DNA of 64,000 nt from Oryzobacter telluris (GTDB lineage: Bacteria > Actinomycetota > Actinomycetes > Actinomycetales > Dermatophilaceae), in the NCBI RefSeq assembly GCF_043099285.1, contig NZ_CP170723.1, forward strand, positions 3,534,001 to 3,598,000, written 5' to 3'. Below are positions 1 through 9,005 of this stretch, piece after piece. Below the pieces are notes generated by a model that saw only the letters and a program-made list of their open reading frames with translations, made no database searches and was not told the origin of the DNA. The position numbers were made by a program, and so were the translations under genes. Positions within the stretch are counted from its first letter, which is position 1, and each line of letters opens with the position of its first letter.

Positions 1-1204
1 CGTCGCGGACGTCGACACCGCCGACGAGGACCTGCCCGGAGGTCGCGTCGTGCAGCCGGGGCACGAGGCCGAGCAGGGTCGTCTTGCCGGCGCCGGTCGA
101 GCCGACCACGGCGGTGGTCGTCCCGGGGACGGCGGTGATCGTGACGTCGCACAGGACCGGCGACTCGGCGCCGGGGTAGGCGAACCCGACCTCACGCAGC
201 TCGACGGTGACGGGCCCGGCGGGGATGCGCACGGGCTCGGCGGGCGCCCGGACGCTCGACTCGGTGCCGAGGACCTCCTGGATGCGTCCGGCCGACACCG
301 TGGCCCGCGGGATCATCATCGCCATGAAGGTCGCCATCATCACCGACATGAGGATCTGGATGAGGTAGGCCATGAACGCCGTGAGGGCGCCCACCTGCAT
401 CGAGCCGTTGTCGATGCGCACGGCCCCGAACCACAGCACCGCGACGGTGGAGGCGTTGAAGATGACCATGACGAGGGGGAACGCGAGCGCCATCAGGCGG
501 CCGACGGCCAGGGCGGTGCCGGTGTAGGTCTCGTTGGCCTGGCCGAAGCGCTCGCGCTCGACCTCCTCGCGCACGAAGGCCCGCACGACGCGCACGCCGG
601 TGATCTGCTCGCGCAGGATGCGGTTCACCGCGTCGACCGACTTCTGCATGGCGCGGAAGTGGGGGACCATCTTGCGGATCACCAGCCCGATGGCGACGGC
701 CAGGGCGGGGACGGCCACGGCGACGAGCCACGACAGCCCGATGTCCTCGCGCAGCGCCATGAACACGCCCCCGACCATCATGATCGGCGCGGAGACCATG
801 ATCGCCAGGCCCATGTAGACGACCGTCTGCACCTGGGTGACGTCGTTGGTGCTGCGGCTGATGAGCGTGGGCGCCCCGAAGCGCGAGAGCTCCTGGGCGG
901 AGAAGGACCCGACCCGCGAGAACACCGACGCCCGGACGTCGCGGCCGAGGGAGGCCGCGGTCTGCGCGCCGATGCGCGTCGCGGCGATGGTGGCGAGGAT
1001 CTGGACGAAGGAGACGGCGAGCATCCCGAGGCCCGCGGTGAGGATGAAGCCGGTGTCCCCCACCGCGACCCCCTCGTCGATGATCCGGCCGTTGAGGCTC
1101 GGCAGGTACAGCGAGGTGAGCGTGGCGACGAGCTGGAGGGCGAGGAGCACCCCGAGCGGGACGGCGTAGGGGCGCAGGTGGGTGCGGACGAGGCGGTAGA
1201 GCAT
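1..1204 (-). CDS. ABC exporter, fused permease/ATPase (C-terminus cut by window edge)
   Basis: Half-size ABC exporter with the membrane domain N-terminal and the nucleotide-binding domain C-terminal, expected to pump a hydrophobic compound outward as a dimer. About 401 codons are visible. They begin MLYRLVRTHLRPYAV, run through a six-helix exporter domain (residues about 1-300), then reach Walker A GSTGAGKTT and end just after it. Signature motif, Walker B and H-loop lie outside the window. The ATG at 1202-1204 shares one base with the TGA of the upstream TetR gene (TGATG), so the two are translationally coupled and probably co-repressed. A partner half-transporter may lie further left. Substrate cannot be told from sequence. 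Confidence 0.88.
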   Translation of the reverse strand, partial: MLYRLVRTHLRPYAVPLGVLLALQLVATLTSLYLPSLNGRIIDEGVAVGDTGFILTAGLGMLAVSFVQILATIAATRIGAQTAASLGRDVRASVFSRVGSFSAQELSRFGAPTLISRSTNDVTQVQTVVYMGLAIMVSAPIMMVGGVFMALREDIGLSWLVAVAVPALAVAIGLVIRKMVPHFRAMQKSVDAVNRILREQITGVRVVRAFVREEVERERFGQANETYTGTALAVGRLMALAFPLVMVIFNASTVAVLWFGAVRIDNGSMQVGALTAFMAYLIQILMSVMMATFMAMMIPRATVSAGRIQEVLGTESSVRAPAEPVRIPAGPVTVELREVGFAYPGAESPVLCDVTITAVPGTTTAVVGSTGAGKTTLLGLVPRLHDATSGQVLVGGVDVRD

Positions 1205-1761
1205 CAGGACTTCCTCCGGGTGCCGTCGAGGACGACGTCGACGATCTCGGCCGCGTCCAGGCGGCCGGTGGACATCAGCGGGTGGACGCTCGAGAGCGTG
1301 AGGAGCTGGAGCAGGGCGATGACCTCGGCGACCGGCTTGCGCAGGGCTCCCGCGTCGTCGCCGATGAGGTCGGTGAAGGCGGCGTCGACGGCGGGGTCGG
1401 CGGCGCCGCGCGGTCGCTTGGGCCCGATCGGCCCCGGCGCCCCCGCGTGGTGGAGCACCGAGATGACGCCGACGATGCGCTCGACGTGCCGCTGCATCAC
1501 CCCGACCCCGGCGGAGAGCCGCTCGTCGAGGGTGAGGGTGGTGTCGATGCCGCGCAGCTCGGCGACCGCGGGGGTCGAGTCGAACACGGCTGCGACACAG
1601 GCCTTCACGAGCTCGTCCTTGCTCCCGAAGGCGCGGAAGACGGTCCCCTCGGCGATGCCCGCGGCCTCGGCGACCTGACGCGTGGTGAGGGCCGCGCCGT
1701 GCTCGCGCAGGAGCGGGAGGGCGACGTCGACGATGGCCGAGCGGCGGTCGTCGGGATGCAT
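1204..1761 (-). CDS. TetR-family repressor of the adjacent ABC exporter
   Basis: About 185 aa. The N-terminal TetR helix-turn-helix is clear (TTRQVAEAAGIAEGTVFRAF, residues about 27-46), followed by a diverse all-helical ligand domain. I chose the ATG at 1761 (MHPDDRRS). The upstream in-frame start at 1812 would put the first codons inside the palindromic operator at 1797-1816, whereas from 1761 the operator sits about 36 bp upstream as expected for autoregulation. The stop overlaps the start of the ABC exporter gene by one base. Inference: a drug- or metabolite-responsive repressor of the exporter and of itself. Confidence 0.88.
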   Translation of the reverse strand: MHPDDRRSAIVDVALPLLREHGAALTTRQVAEAAGIAEGTVFRAFGSKDELVKACVAAVFDSTPAVAELRGIDTTLTLDERLSAGVGVMQRHVERIVGVISVLHHAGAPGPIGPKRPRGAADPAVDAAFTDLIGDDAGALRKPVAEVIALLQLLTLSSVHPLMSTGRLDAAEIVDVVLDGTRRKS

Positions 1762-1796
1762 CGCGGGGGCACGGGGTGTCACGCCGACGATGATAA

Positions 1797-1816
1797 GTGA
1801 GTGAGCACTCACTCAC
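1797..1816. promoter_or_regulatory. Perfect palindromic TetR operator
   Basis: GTGAGTGAGCACTCACTCAC is an inverted repeat with two 9-bp arms around a CA centre. It lies between the phosphotransferase stop (1832) and the TetR start (1761), where the tetR-ABC promoter must be. Arms of the TGAGTGA type with a short centre are typical TetR-family operators. This is inferred from position and symmetry, not from a matched database motif. Confidence 0.72.
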
Positions 1817-1831
1817 AAGTGGTTACCGAAC

Positions 1832-3049
1832 TCAGCGGGCGAGGCGCTCCTCGGCGGCGTCGAGCAGGTGGGTTGGCGGGGTCGGACCCCTGCCGTGGGC
1901 GGCCCCGGCAGCGAGCGACAGCAGGACGCCGGCGGTGCGGACGTCGAGGACGGCGGGGTCGGCGAGGGCGCGCGCCGCGGCCTCCCAGCGCCGTGCCACC
2001 CACTCCCCCGGCGGCCCGATGGCGATGGCGTGGGCCACGAGGCAGGCGAGGTCGTCGACCCGGTGGCCCGGGCCGACGGTGTCGACGTCGAGGAGGCCCG
2101 CGACCCTCCAGCCGTCAGGGGTGGGGTCGACGGTGAGCTGCCCCTCGTGGAAGTCACCGTGGGTCGTGACCACCGGGCCGAGGTCGAGCCGGGCGGACCG
2201 CTCGACGACCTCGGCCGCAACGGCACGGGCGCGCTCGCCGTCCGGTCCGGCCGCGGCGACGGCCGCGGCGTACGCCGCGGCCCGGTCCGACCACGGAGAC
2301 CGGCGGGGCAGGTCGACCGCGTCGGCGGGGAGGGCGTCGAGGACCTCGACGAGGTGGGTGACCTCGAGGCCACGGGCGTCGTCCTCGCCGATCGCCGCGA
2401 CGAGCGGTCGGCCGGGCAGGTGCTCGAGGACGACCAGCCCGTCGGGGGTGGACGCCGCGACCCGCGGGACGGGGAGGCCGGCGTCGCGCAGGACCTCGTG
2501 GCGGTGGAGGACGTCGGGCGCTCCCCCGCGGCCCGCCCGGGGGCGCAGCACCTTGACCCACCACGTGCGGTCGTCGCGGACCGCGCGCACCACGGCCCGG
2601 CGCAGCGGCCGGTAGCCCACGAGCTCGAGGTCCGTCACCGGGCCTGACCCGGGCAGCACGTCCTCGAGGAGGACGGGGTCGCAGCCGGCCCGCAGGGCGG
2701 GCAGGGCGGGGTCGTCGGGGTGCAGCCAGGCGAGCAGGCGCCCTTCGGGGCCCTCGATGCGGGCGACGGAGGGCGCGTCGTCGGGCACGTCCCGGCCCGC
2801 CGTCGAGCTGACGAGGACGTACTCCTCGGTCGGGGGGACGTCCCCGGCTCCGGCGGCCGCACCGCTCACCCAGACGCGGTAGCCGACGGTGACACCGTCG
2901 CCGGGGCGGTGCTGCACGTCGTGGACGACGTGGCCGGTCACGCCGACGCCCGCGGTGCCCAGCGCGAGGCCGAGCAGCTCACGGGCGTCGGGGCCGGTCA
3001 GCAGCGCGAGGACCGCGGCCTCGGCCGCACCCCCGACGGGTTCCGCCAT
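1832..3049 (-). CDS. Phosphotransferase family protein (APH/choline-kinase fold)
   Basis: About 405 aa. The C-terminal half carries the aminoglycoside-phosphotransferase kinase signature: Brenner motif THGDFHEGQ (catalytic Asp present, the usual later Asn is Gln) and, downstream, LLDVDTVGPGH supplying the metal-binding Asp. The N-terminal 180 residues contain a possible nucleotide-binding lobe (WWVKVLRP, with the Lys). Start chosen at ATG 3049 (MAEPVGG), because an earlier start would run into the neighbouring secreted-protein gene. It lies upstream of the tetR-ABC pair on the same strand, separated by the operator. Substrate (antibiotic, sugar or maltose-type) is unknown. Many actinobacterial members of this fold are not resistance genes. 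Confidence 0.75.
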   Translation of the reverse strand: MAEPVGGAAEAAVLALLTGPDARELLGLALGTAGVGVTGHVVHDVQHRPGDGVTVGYRVWVSGAAAGAGDVPPTEEYVLVSSTAGRDVPDDAPSVARIEGPEGRLLAWLHPDDPALPALRAGCDPVLLEDVLPGSGPVTDLELVGYRPLRRAVVRAVRDDRTWWVKVLRPRAGRGGAPDVLHRHEVLRDAGLPVPRVAASTPDGLVVLEHLPGRPLVAAIGEDDARGLEVTHLVEVLDALPADAVDLPRRSPWSDRAAAYAAAVAAAGPDGERARAVAAEVVERSARLDLGPVVTTHGDFHEGQLTVDPTPDGWRVAGLLDVDTVGPGHRVDDLACLVAHAIAIGPPGEWVARRWEAAARALADPAVLDVRTAGVLLSLAAGAAHGRGPTPPTHLLDAAEERLAR

Positions 3050-3089
3050 CGCGTACCGGAACCCGTCGGTTGGGGCGTGTGGAGGCGGG

Positions 3090-3590
3090 TCAGTCGGCGC
3101 TGGGCGCGGAGGCCGCGCTCGGCGCACTGGCCGCACTCGGGGCGCTGGCGGCGCTCGGGGCGGACGCCGCGCTCTTGGCGCTGGCGGCGCTGCCCGAGGA
3201 CGCGGCGCTGGCCGGGCTCACGGCGCTGACCGACGACGAGGCGGCGGTCGCGGCAGCGGCCTTGGCGGCAGCGGCCTTCGCCTTCGCCGCCGCGAGCTTG
3301 GCGGCGCGCGCCTTCGCGGCGTCGGCCTTCCTCGCGGCCTGGGCCTTGGCCTTGGCGGCCTTCGCCGCGGCGGCCTTGGCCCGCGCGGACGCGGCCTTCG
3401 CCTGGCCGGCAGCCGCCTTCTCCTTGGCGCTCGCGGACTTCTCGGCGGACACCGAGGCGGCCTTGCTCGTCACGCTGGTGCGGTGGATCGGCGCTGCCGA
3501 TGCCGCGGTCGAGGCCGTGGCCGAGCCGGCGACGGCGATCGCACCGAGTGCTCCGGTCACGACCCACACCTTGCGGGGCAGGGACTTCAT
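3090..3590 (-). CDS. Secreted Ala/Lys-rich low-complexity protein
   Basis: 166 aa with no recognised domain. A good Sec signal peptide (MKSLPRKVWVVTGALGAIAV, Ala-rich cleavage region near residue 33) is followed by a strongly basic Ala/Lys stretch (residues about 45-115, histone-H1-like composition, predicted helical). The tail is built from repeats of SAASAP (residues about 130-165). SD AGGAGA lies 5 bases before the ATG. The Ala/Lys helix could bind teichoic acid, DNA or peptidoglycan, but that is speculation. The tail repeats are mirrored by a short imperfect DNA repeat at about 3095-3170. Confidence 0.7.
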   Translation of the reverse strand: MKSLPRKVWVVTGALGAIAVAGSATASTAASAAPIHRTSVTSKAASVSAEKSASAKEKAAAGQAKAASARAKAAAAKAAKAKAQAARKADAAKARAAKLAAAKAKAAAAKAAAATAASSSVSAVSPASAASSGSAASAKSAASAPSAASAPSAASAPSAASAPSAD

Positions 3591-3828
3591 GCGTTCTCCT
3601 CAGGTCGGGGGCGACCCCGTGGGTCGTCCTTCGGATCGGCCTCCCTGCAGGCGATGACGCCATCATGGCCGCCCGGGCGCGCACTCTCACCTCGAACGGG
3701 AAAGACGCCCTCGTCCGTTCTCAGGCGCTCCACATCCCCGGTCCGGCCGTGCGCCCCCCGGAATCGGGACGGCGCGGGGGGTGCGGTGGCGACCGCACTC
3801 CCCCGCGCCGCGGGTCCTGCTGCCGGGA

Positions 3829-4344
3829 TCAGTGCTCGTGGTCGCCGTGCAGCTGGCCGCGGACCGCCCCGTTCGGGAACTCGGTGTTGTGGACGTTGAC
3901 GTAGTACGCGGCGGGGTCGGCGAGGATCCGCTGCACCTCACCCGGGTCCAGTCCCTTGCCGGCCTCGCCCTCGGTGAGGCAGTCGGCCGCCTGGCCGTCC
4001 TGCGGCCACGCGAGGTTGACCTCGACCGGCCCGTTGGTGCCGGCCGCGCCGCGGTGGATGTGGGCGGCGCGCCCGTTGCCCGGCGCCTGCTCGGTCTCGG
4101 CGACCTTGGAGACCTGCAGGACGTAGCACAGCGTCGTGGGGTCACCGTCGATCCCGAAGACGTAGACGCTCCCCTTGCCGTTCGGGTCGCCGGACAGGGC
4201 CTTGGACCCGTCGGCCGCGACCTGGGCGCGACCGGTGAGGTCGGCCTCGAGGAGGGTGTTGGTGTGGCCGGCGAAGGCCGGGGCGGCCACGAGGGCCCCC
4301 GCTCCGGCGATTCCGACGACGGCGGCAATGACTCGTGTGCGCAT
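3829..4344 (-). CDS. Secreted CHRD-domain protein
   Basis: About 171 aa. An N-terminal signal peptide (MRTRVIAAVVGIAGAGALVA, cleavage after AFA near residue 25) is followed by one CHRD domain. The family hallmarks are present: AHIHRGAAGTNGP in the middle and YYVNVHNTEFPNGAVRGQL at the end. CHRD is named after chordin. In bacteria it occurs in secreted or surface proteins of unknown biochemical role. Start fixed by SD AGAAGGG nine bases before ATG 4344; longer in-frame starts would lose the signal peptide position. The C-terminus ends in His/Asp/Glu residues (HGDHEH), possibly metal-binding. Monocistronic. Confidence 0.85.
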   Translation of the reverse strand: MRTRVIAAVVGIAGAGALVAAPAFAGHTNTLLEADLTGRAQVAADGSKALSGDPNGKGSVYVFGIDGDPTTLCYVLQVSKVAETEQAPGNGRAAHIHRGAAGTNGPVEVNLAWPQDGQAADCLTEGEAGKGLDPGEVQRILADPAAYYVNVHNTEFPNGAVRGQLHGDHEH

Positions 4345-4443
4345 CTGGGTGAACCCTTCTGACGGCGGCCGGCCTGCTCCGGCTCGTGCCCGTGGTTCGG
4401 TGCGACCCTGTGCATCGGATGTGAGCCCGCTCACAGGAACTTC

Positions 4444-5946
4444 TCAGCGGACGAGCAGACCGTCCTTGGCGGCGTCGCGGACGAAGCCGACGAGCTCGGC
4501 CCGCACGGCGTCGCTGTCGAGCCCGAGCAGCCCGGCGATGGCCGCACCCGCCACCGCGGCGCTCATCTCCCCGTCGCACACCGACACGAACGCAGCCGTC
4601 ACGGTGGACAGGGTGAGGTGGCGACGCAGGCCACCCCCCTGGCGCAGGACGATGACGCTGGGGTCGGACGCCCCAGGCATCGTGTGGCGCTCCTCGTGGA
4701 CGTCGGGCGCGCACCGCCACGCGACCTCGAGGACGGCCGCGTCGTCCTCCTCGGACAGCCAGGTGCGGGCGTCGAGACCGGCCAGCACCGCCGGCCCCAT
4801 GGGGAGCTCGACCGGCTGCGGGACGTCCATGAGGTCGACGAAGGGCTCCCGCTCGGTGCGGGGCCGCTGGAGCGTGACCACACCGAAGCCGATCGCCTCG
4901 ACGTCCCGGCTCTCGAAGTCGTCGAGCCAGGAGGACACCATCGTCGTGAAGTCGGCGGTGCCCGCCTGGTGGCCGCCGTCGCGGGCCCAGGTCTCGGCGT
5001 ACTGCGCGGGGTCCTGCACCTCGCGCTGCACGACCCACGCGTCGAGACCCGTGCCCTCGAGCCAGCCCCGCAGCCGGTCGGTCCACGTGGTGCCGCGCGG
5101 GACCTCCCAGTTGCCGAGGAACTGCGCGATGCCGCCGGGCTCGAGGTGGTCGCCGACGCTGCGGACGAGGTCTCGCACGATCGCGTCGCCGGCCGCTCCG
5201 CCGTCGCGGTACTCGAACAGCGGCACCTCGCCGGTGCGCGGCGTGATGACGAAGGGCGGGTTGCTCACGACGAGCCCGAAGCGCTCGCCCGCCACCGGCT
5301 CGAGCATGGAGCCGGACCGGACGTCCCAGTGCGACTCGTCGAGCGCGGCGTTGAACCGGGCGTAGGCCAGGGCCCGCTCGGACAGGTCGGTGACGACGAC
5401 CTCGTCGGCGTGGTCCTCGAGGTGCAGGGCCTGCACCCCGCACCCGGTGCCGACGTCGAGGGCGCGGTCGACGTGGGGGCGGGGGGTCCAGGCCGCGAGG
5501 GTGGTGCTGGCGCCGCCGATGCCGAGGACGTGGTCGCCGCGCAGGGTGCCCCCGGTGGCGAGCTCGCCGAGGTCGGAGGCGACCCACCAGTCGCGGCGCT
5601 CGGAGGCGTAGGGCCGCAGGTCGCAGCGGGCGACGACGCCGTCACCCTCCGGCACGACGAGACCGAGCGCCACGGCGCCGGCCACCCCGAGCCCGGGGAG
5701 GGCGGCGGCGACCTCGGCGAGGTCGACCGGGTCACCGAGCGTGAACAGCCGGATGAGCGTGGCGCACGGGGAGGTCGCGGCGGCGGTCACGCGCTGGGCG
5801 GGCAGGGCCTGCTCGCGGTCGAGGGCGGCGGCCGCCATCGGGCCGAGCAGGTCGGTGACGCCCGCGACGGTGAAGCCGGAGGCGACGAGGTCGGCGCGCA
5901 GGGCGCGGATCAGGTCGGGGTCGACGCGGGGCGTGGTGTCGGTCAT
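4444..5946 (-). CDS. Class I SAM-dependent methyltransferase (RNA/protein N-methylase type)
   Basis: About 500 aa. The central SAM-binding Rossmann domain has motif I ALDVGTGCGVQALHL (residues about 160-175) and the catalytic SNPPFVITP motif (residues about 225-235). NPPF is typical of N-methyltransferases of the PrmC/RlmG/HemK sort. The N-terminal 150 residues and C-terminal 200 residues match the long actinobacterial form of the family rather than the short MTS domain. ATG 5946 chosen; a GTG one codon upstream is possible. Its target (rRNA, release factor or a small molecule) is not evident. It is followed by the CHRD gene at about 100 bp. Confidence 0.82.
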   Translation of the reverse strand: MTDTTPRVDPDLIRALRADLVASGFTVAGVTDLLGPMAAAALDREQALPAQRVTAAATSPCATLIRLFTLGDPVDLAEVAAALPGLGVAGAVALGLVVPEGDGVVARCDLRPYASERRDWWVASDLGELATGGTLRGDHVLGIGGASTTLAAWTPRPHVDRALDVGTGCGVQALHLEDHADEVVVTDLSERALAYARFNAALDESHWDVRSGSMLEPVAGERFGLVVSNPPFVITPRTGEVPLFEYRDGGAAGDAIVRDLVRSVGDHLEPGGIAQFLGNWEVPRGTTWTDRLRGWLEGTGLDAWVVQREVQDPAQYAETWARDGGHQAGTADFTTMVSSWLDDFESRDVEAIGFGVVTLQRPRTEREPFVDLMDVPQPVELPMGPAVLAGLDARTWLSEEDDAAVLEVAWRCAPDVHEERHTMPGASDPSVIVLRQGGGLRRHLTLSTVTAAFVSVCDGEMSAAVAGAAIAGLLGLDSDAVRAELVGFVRDAAKDGLLVR

Positions 5947-5982
5947 CACCCCCGAGCCTATGGCTCGCGGCGGGGACGGCGA

Positions 5983-6015
5983 AGGGGCCGGGCTCCTTGT
6001 CGGAACCCGGCCCCT
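5983..6015 (-). terminator. Hairpin terminator of hppA
   Basis: A 14-bp stem (one G-U pair on the minus-strand RNA) closes a 5-nt loop, located 22 bp after the hppA stop codon. It lacks a clear U-tract, as is common for terminators in high-GC actinobacteria. Confidence 0.7.
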
Positions 6016-6037
6016 CGGCGCGATGCTGCGCGGGTGC

Positions 6038-8401
6038 TCAGACCTGCGCGGGGTGCTGCTCGAGCGCGGGCTCGGCGTCGGGGTCGTGGTCGCCGCCGAT
6101 CGCGAGGTCCTTGCTCTTGGAGTACGTCACGGCTGCGGCGACGATGACGACCGCGACGGCGGCGATGCCGTAGCGGATCGGCGCCGACGCACCGGGGCCG
6201 ATGGACAGGGTCACGATGGCCGGCGCGATGAGCACCGACACGAGGTTCATGACCTTGAGCAGCGGGTTGATGGCCGGGCCGGCGGTGTCCTTGAACGGGT
6301 CGCCGACGGTGTCGCCGATGACGGTGGCCGCGTGGGCCTCGGAGCCCTTGCCGCCGTGCGCGCCGTCCTCGACGATCTTCTTCGCGTTGTCCCACGCGCC
6401 ACCGGAGTTGGCGAGGAAGACGGCCATGAGGGCGCCGGAGCCGATGGCCCCCGCGAGGAAGCCGGCCAGGGGGCCGATGCCGAGGCCGAAGCCGACGGCG
6501 ACCGGCATCAGGGCCGCGAGCAGACCCGGGGTCGCCAGCTCACGCAGCGAGTCGCGGGTGCAGATGTCGACGACGCGGCCGTACTCGGGCTTCTCGGTGT
6601 AGTCCATGATCCCGGGGTGCTCGCGGAACTGGCGACGCACCTCGAAGACGATGGCGCCGGCCGCGCGGGTCACCGCGTTGATGGCCAGGCCCGAGAAGAG
6701 GAAGACGACGGCCGCACCGATGATGACGCCGACGAGCGTGTTCGGCGCGGTGACGAGGCCGACGGCCGAGTTGAGGAACTTGTTGCCCTCCTCCTCGCTG
6801 ATGCCCGAGACGTCGAGCGCGCGGACGGCGCTCTGCCAGGCGTCGGTGTACGAGCCGAACAGCGCGGTGGCCGCGAGGACCGCCGTCGCGATCGCGATGC
6901 CCTTGGTGATGGCCTTGGTCGTGTTGCCGACGGCGTCGAGCTCGGTGAGGATCTGCGCGCCCTCGCCGCTGACGTCGCCCGACATCTCGGCGATGCCCTG
7001 GGCGTTGTCGGAGACCGGGCCGAAGGTGTCCATGGCGACGATGACGCCGACGGTGGTGAGCAGGCCGCAGCCCGCGAGCGCGATGAGGAACAGCGACAGG
7101 GCCACCGCACCGCCACCGAGGATGTAGGCGAGGTAGACCGCGCCACCGATGATGCCGGCGGTGAACACGGCCGACTCCAGGCCGACGCCGATGCCCGACA
7201 GGACGACGGTCGCGGGGCCGGTGAGCGAGGTGCGGGCGACGTCGATCGTCGGACGCTTGTCGGTGCCGGTGTAGTGGCCGGTCAGCCAGAGGATGATGCC
7301 GGCGAGGACGATGCCGATGATGACGGCGAGCAGGGCCGCGAGGCGGGGGTCGCCGGTGAGGGCGTTGATCTCCTCGTTGCTGGACCCGAGCTCGGCGTAG
7401 GTCGACGGCAGGTAGGTGTAGGCGGCGACGGCCGAGAGGACCGCCGAGACCGCGGCGGCGATGTAGAAGCCGCGGTTGATCGCGCTGAGGGCGTTCTCGC
7501 CCGGGCGCGCCTTGGTGATGTAGACGCCGAGGAGGGCGGTGACGGCACCGATCGCCGGGACGATGAGCGGGAAGACCAGGCCGTACTCGCCGAAGGCGAC
7601 GGAGCCGAGGATCAGGGCCGCGACGAGGGTGACGGCGTAGGACTCGAACAGGTCGGCCGCCATGCCGGCGCAGTCGCCGACGTTGTCGCCCACGTTGTCG
7701 GCGATGGTCGCCGCGTTGCGCGGGTCGTCCTCGGGGATGCCGGCCTCGACCTTGCCGACGAGGTCGGCGCCGACGTCGGCGGCCTTGGTGAAGATGCCAC
7801 CGCCGACGCGCATGAACATCGCGAGGAGGGCGGCGCCGAAGCCGAAGCCCTCGAGGACCTTGGGGGCGTCACCCTTGTAGAGGATGACGACGACGGCGGC
7901 GCCGAGCAGGCCCAGGCCCACGGTCGCCATGCCGACGGTGCCGCCGGTGCGGAACGCGATGCGCATCCCGAGGTCGCGGCCGCCCTCGTGGCGGGCCGCG
8001 GAGGCGACGCGGACGTTGGCCTTGACGGCCAGGCTCATGCCGAGGTAGCCGATGGCCGCGGAGAAGACGGCACCGAGGACGAAGAAGCCGGACCGGCCCC
8101 ATCGCACGCCCACGGTGTCGGCGGGCAGCAGCAGGAGGAGGCCGAAGACGAGCACCACGAAGATGGCGAGCGTCTTGAACTGGCGCGCGAGGTAGGCCTG
8201 CGCGCCCTCTTCCACGGCCGCACCGATCTCCTGCATCTTCTCGGTACCGGGGTCGGCTGCGAGGACCTCACGGCGGAAGACGAATCCCATGACCAGCGCC
8301 ACGACCGCGATGACCGCGACCGTGATGACGAGGGTGAGGTTCGTCCCGACGAGGTCCAGGCCAGAGCTCGACTCAGCCGAAGCGAGCGCGAGGGGTGCCA
8401 T
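6038..8401 (-). CDS. hppA: K+-insensitive proton-pumping inorganic pyrophosphatase
   Basis: 787 aa, full length for the H+-PPase family, with about 16 transmembrane helices. It hydrolyses cytoplasmic PPi and pumps protons across the membrane. The PPi/Mg site segment is intact (DVGADLVGKVE, then PEDDPRNAATIADNVGDNVG). The second conserved acidic block (DNAQG...) and the C-terminal GDTVGDPFKDTAGPAINPL block are also present. The GNTTK motif near residue 496 has Lys where K+-dependent enzymes have Ala, which marks the K+-insensitive subtype. SD AAGGAGG precedes the ATG. It stands alone, with a hairpin terminator downstream. Confidence 0.97.
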   Translation of the reverse strand: MAPLALASAESSSGLDLVGTNLTLVITVAVIAVVALVMGFVFRREVLAADPGTEKMQEIGAAVEEGAQAYLARQFKTLAIFVVLVFGLLLLLPADTVGVRWGRSGFFVLGAVFSAAIGYLGMSLAVKANVRVASAARHEGGRDLGMRIAFRTGGTVGMATVGLGLLGAAVVVILYKGDAPKVLEGFGFGAALLAMFMRVGGGIFTKAADVGADLVGKVEAGIPEDDPRNAATIADNVGDNVGDCAGMAADLFESYAVTLVAALILGSVAFGEYGLVFPLIVPAIGAVTALLGVYITKARPGENALSAINRGFYIAAAVSAVLSAVAAYTYLPSTYAELGSSNEEINALTGDPRLAALLAVIIGIVLAGIILWLTGHYTGTDKRPTIDVARTSLTGPATVVLSGIGVGLESAVFTAGIIGGAVYLAYILGGGAVALSLFLIALAGCGLLTTVGVIVAMDTFGPVSDNAQGIAEMSGDVSGEGAQILTELDAVGNTTKAITKGIAIATAVLAATALFGSYTDAWQSAVRALDVSGISEEEGNKFLNSAVGLVTAPNTLVGVIIGAAVVFLFSGLAINAVTRAAGAIVFEVRRQFREHPGIMDYTEKPEYGRVVDICTRDSLRELATPGLLAALMPVAVGFGLGIGPLAGFLAGAIGSGALMAVFLANSGGAWDNAKKIVEDGAHGGKGSEAHAATVIGDTVGDPFKDTAGPAINPLLKVMNLVSVLIAPAIVTLSIGPGASAPIRYGIAAVAVVIVAAAVTYSKSKDLAIGGDHDPDAEPALEQHPAQV

Positions 8402-8596
8402 TCCATCCTCCTTGACGGGTGAGTTTTCGCGTCCCCGGGCGCGAACGCCTACGGGCAGGGACGCCCGCGCGCACTGTACCGGGCGGTTGCGCGAGTCGCT
8501 CCCCCCGGGGAGGTGTGGCGCAGGTCACCCCGCAAGGGGCGAATGGCTCGTCGGTCCGCGGGGAGCGGGCCGGGACGGGGTGTCGGGGCGCCGCGC

Positions 8597-8932
8597 TCAG
8601 GCGGCGAGCGCCTCGTCGAGCGAGGCGTGGATGCCGAACACCTTGTCGAGCCCGGTGATCCGGAAGACGCGCAGGATGCGCTCGTTGGAGCACACGAGGC
8701 GCAGCCACCCGGACTGGTTGCGGACCAGCTTGAGCCGGCCGACGAGGACCCCGAGCCCTGTGGAGTCCAGGAAGGTGACGTCGTCGAGGTCGACGACGAG
8801 CTGGACGTGGTCGGCCGCCACCTCCTCATCGAGGGCCGCCCGCAGCTGGGCGGCGGTGTAGACGTCGACCTCGCCGGCGACGGTCACGACGGTGACCTCT
8901 CCCTGGCGAGACGTGGTGACGGACAGCTCCAC
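8597..8932 (-). CDS. STAS-domain anti-sigma-factor antagonist
   Basis: About 111 aa, a single STAS domain. The phosphorylation loop reads DSTGLGVLVG, with the Ser that an anti-sigma kinase (RsbW/SpoIIAB type) would phosphorylate. In that scheme the unphosphorylated form frees a sigma factor from its anti-sigma partner. No kinase gene is adjacent, so the partner is encoded elsewhere. I chose GTG 8932 (protein begins VELSVTTS), because the longer frame upstream overlaps the divergent helicase promoter and start. Divergent from the helicase gene. Confidence 0.88.
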   Translation of the reverse strand: MELSVTTSRQGEVTVVTVAGEVDVYTAAQLRAALDEEVAADHVQLVVDLDDVTFLDSTGLGVLVGRLKLVRNQSGWLRLVCSNERILRVFRITGLDKVFGIHASLDEALAA

Positions 8933-9005
8933 GCGTGGATCCTCTCGAACACTGCAGGTCAAACGTCCCCGCGGCGTGTCAGGGACGAGGATTACCGTAA
9001 CCGTC

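Noticed and set aside
50..1678. Long plus-strand frames across the ABC exporter and TetR genes
   Set aside because: Translations are Arg/Gly/His/Asp-rich with no motifs, while the opposite strand encodes clear ABC and TetR proteins. Long antisense frames are a by-product of very high GC.
1832..3049. Aminoglycoside resistance gene
   Set aside because: Only the general kinase fold is recognisable and the Brenner motif Asn is Gln. No close match to a known resistance enzyme can be claimed.
5741..8422. 893-codon plus-strand frame over hppA
   Set aside because: Acidic, Arg/Gly/Asp-rich low-complexity product antisense to a textbook HppA.
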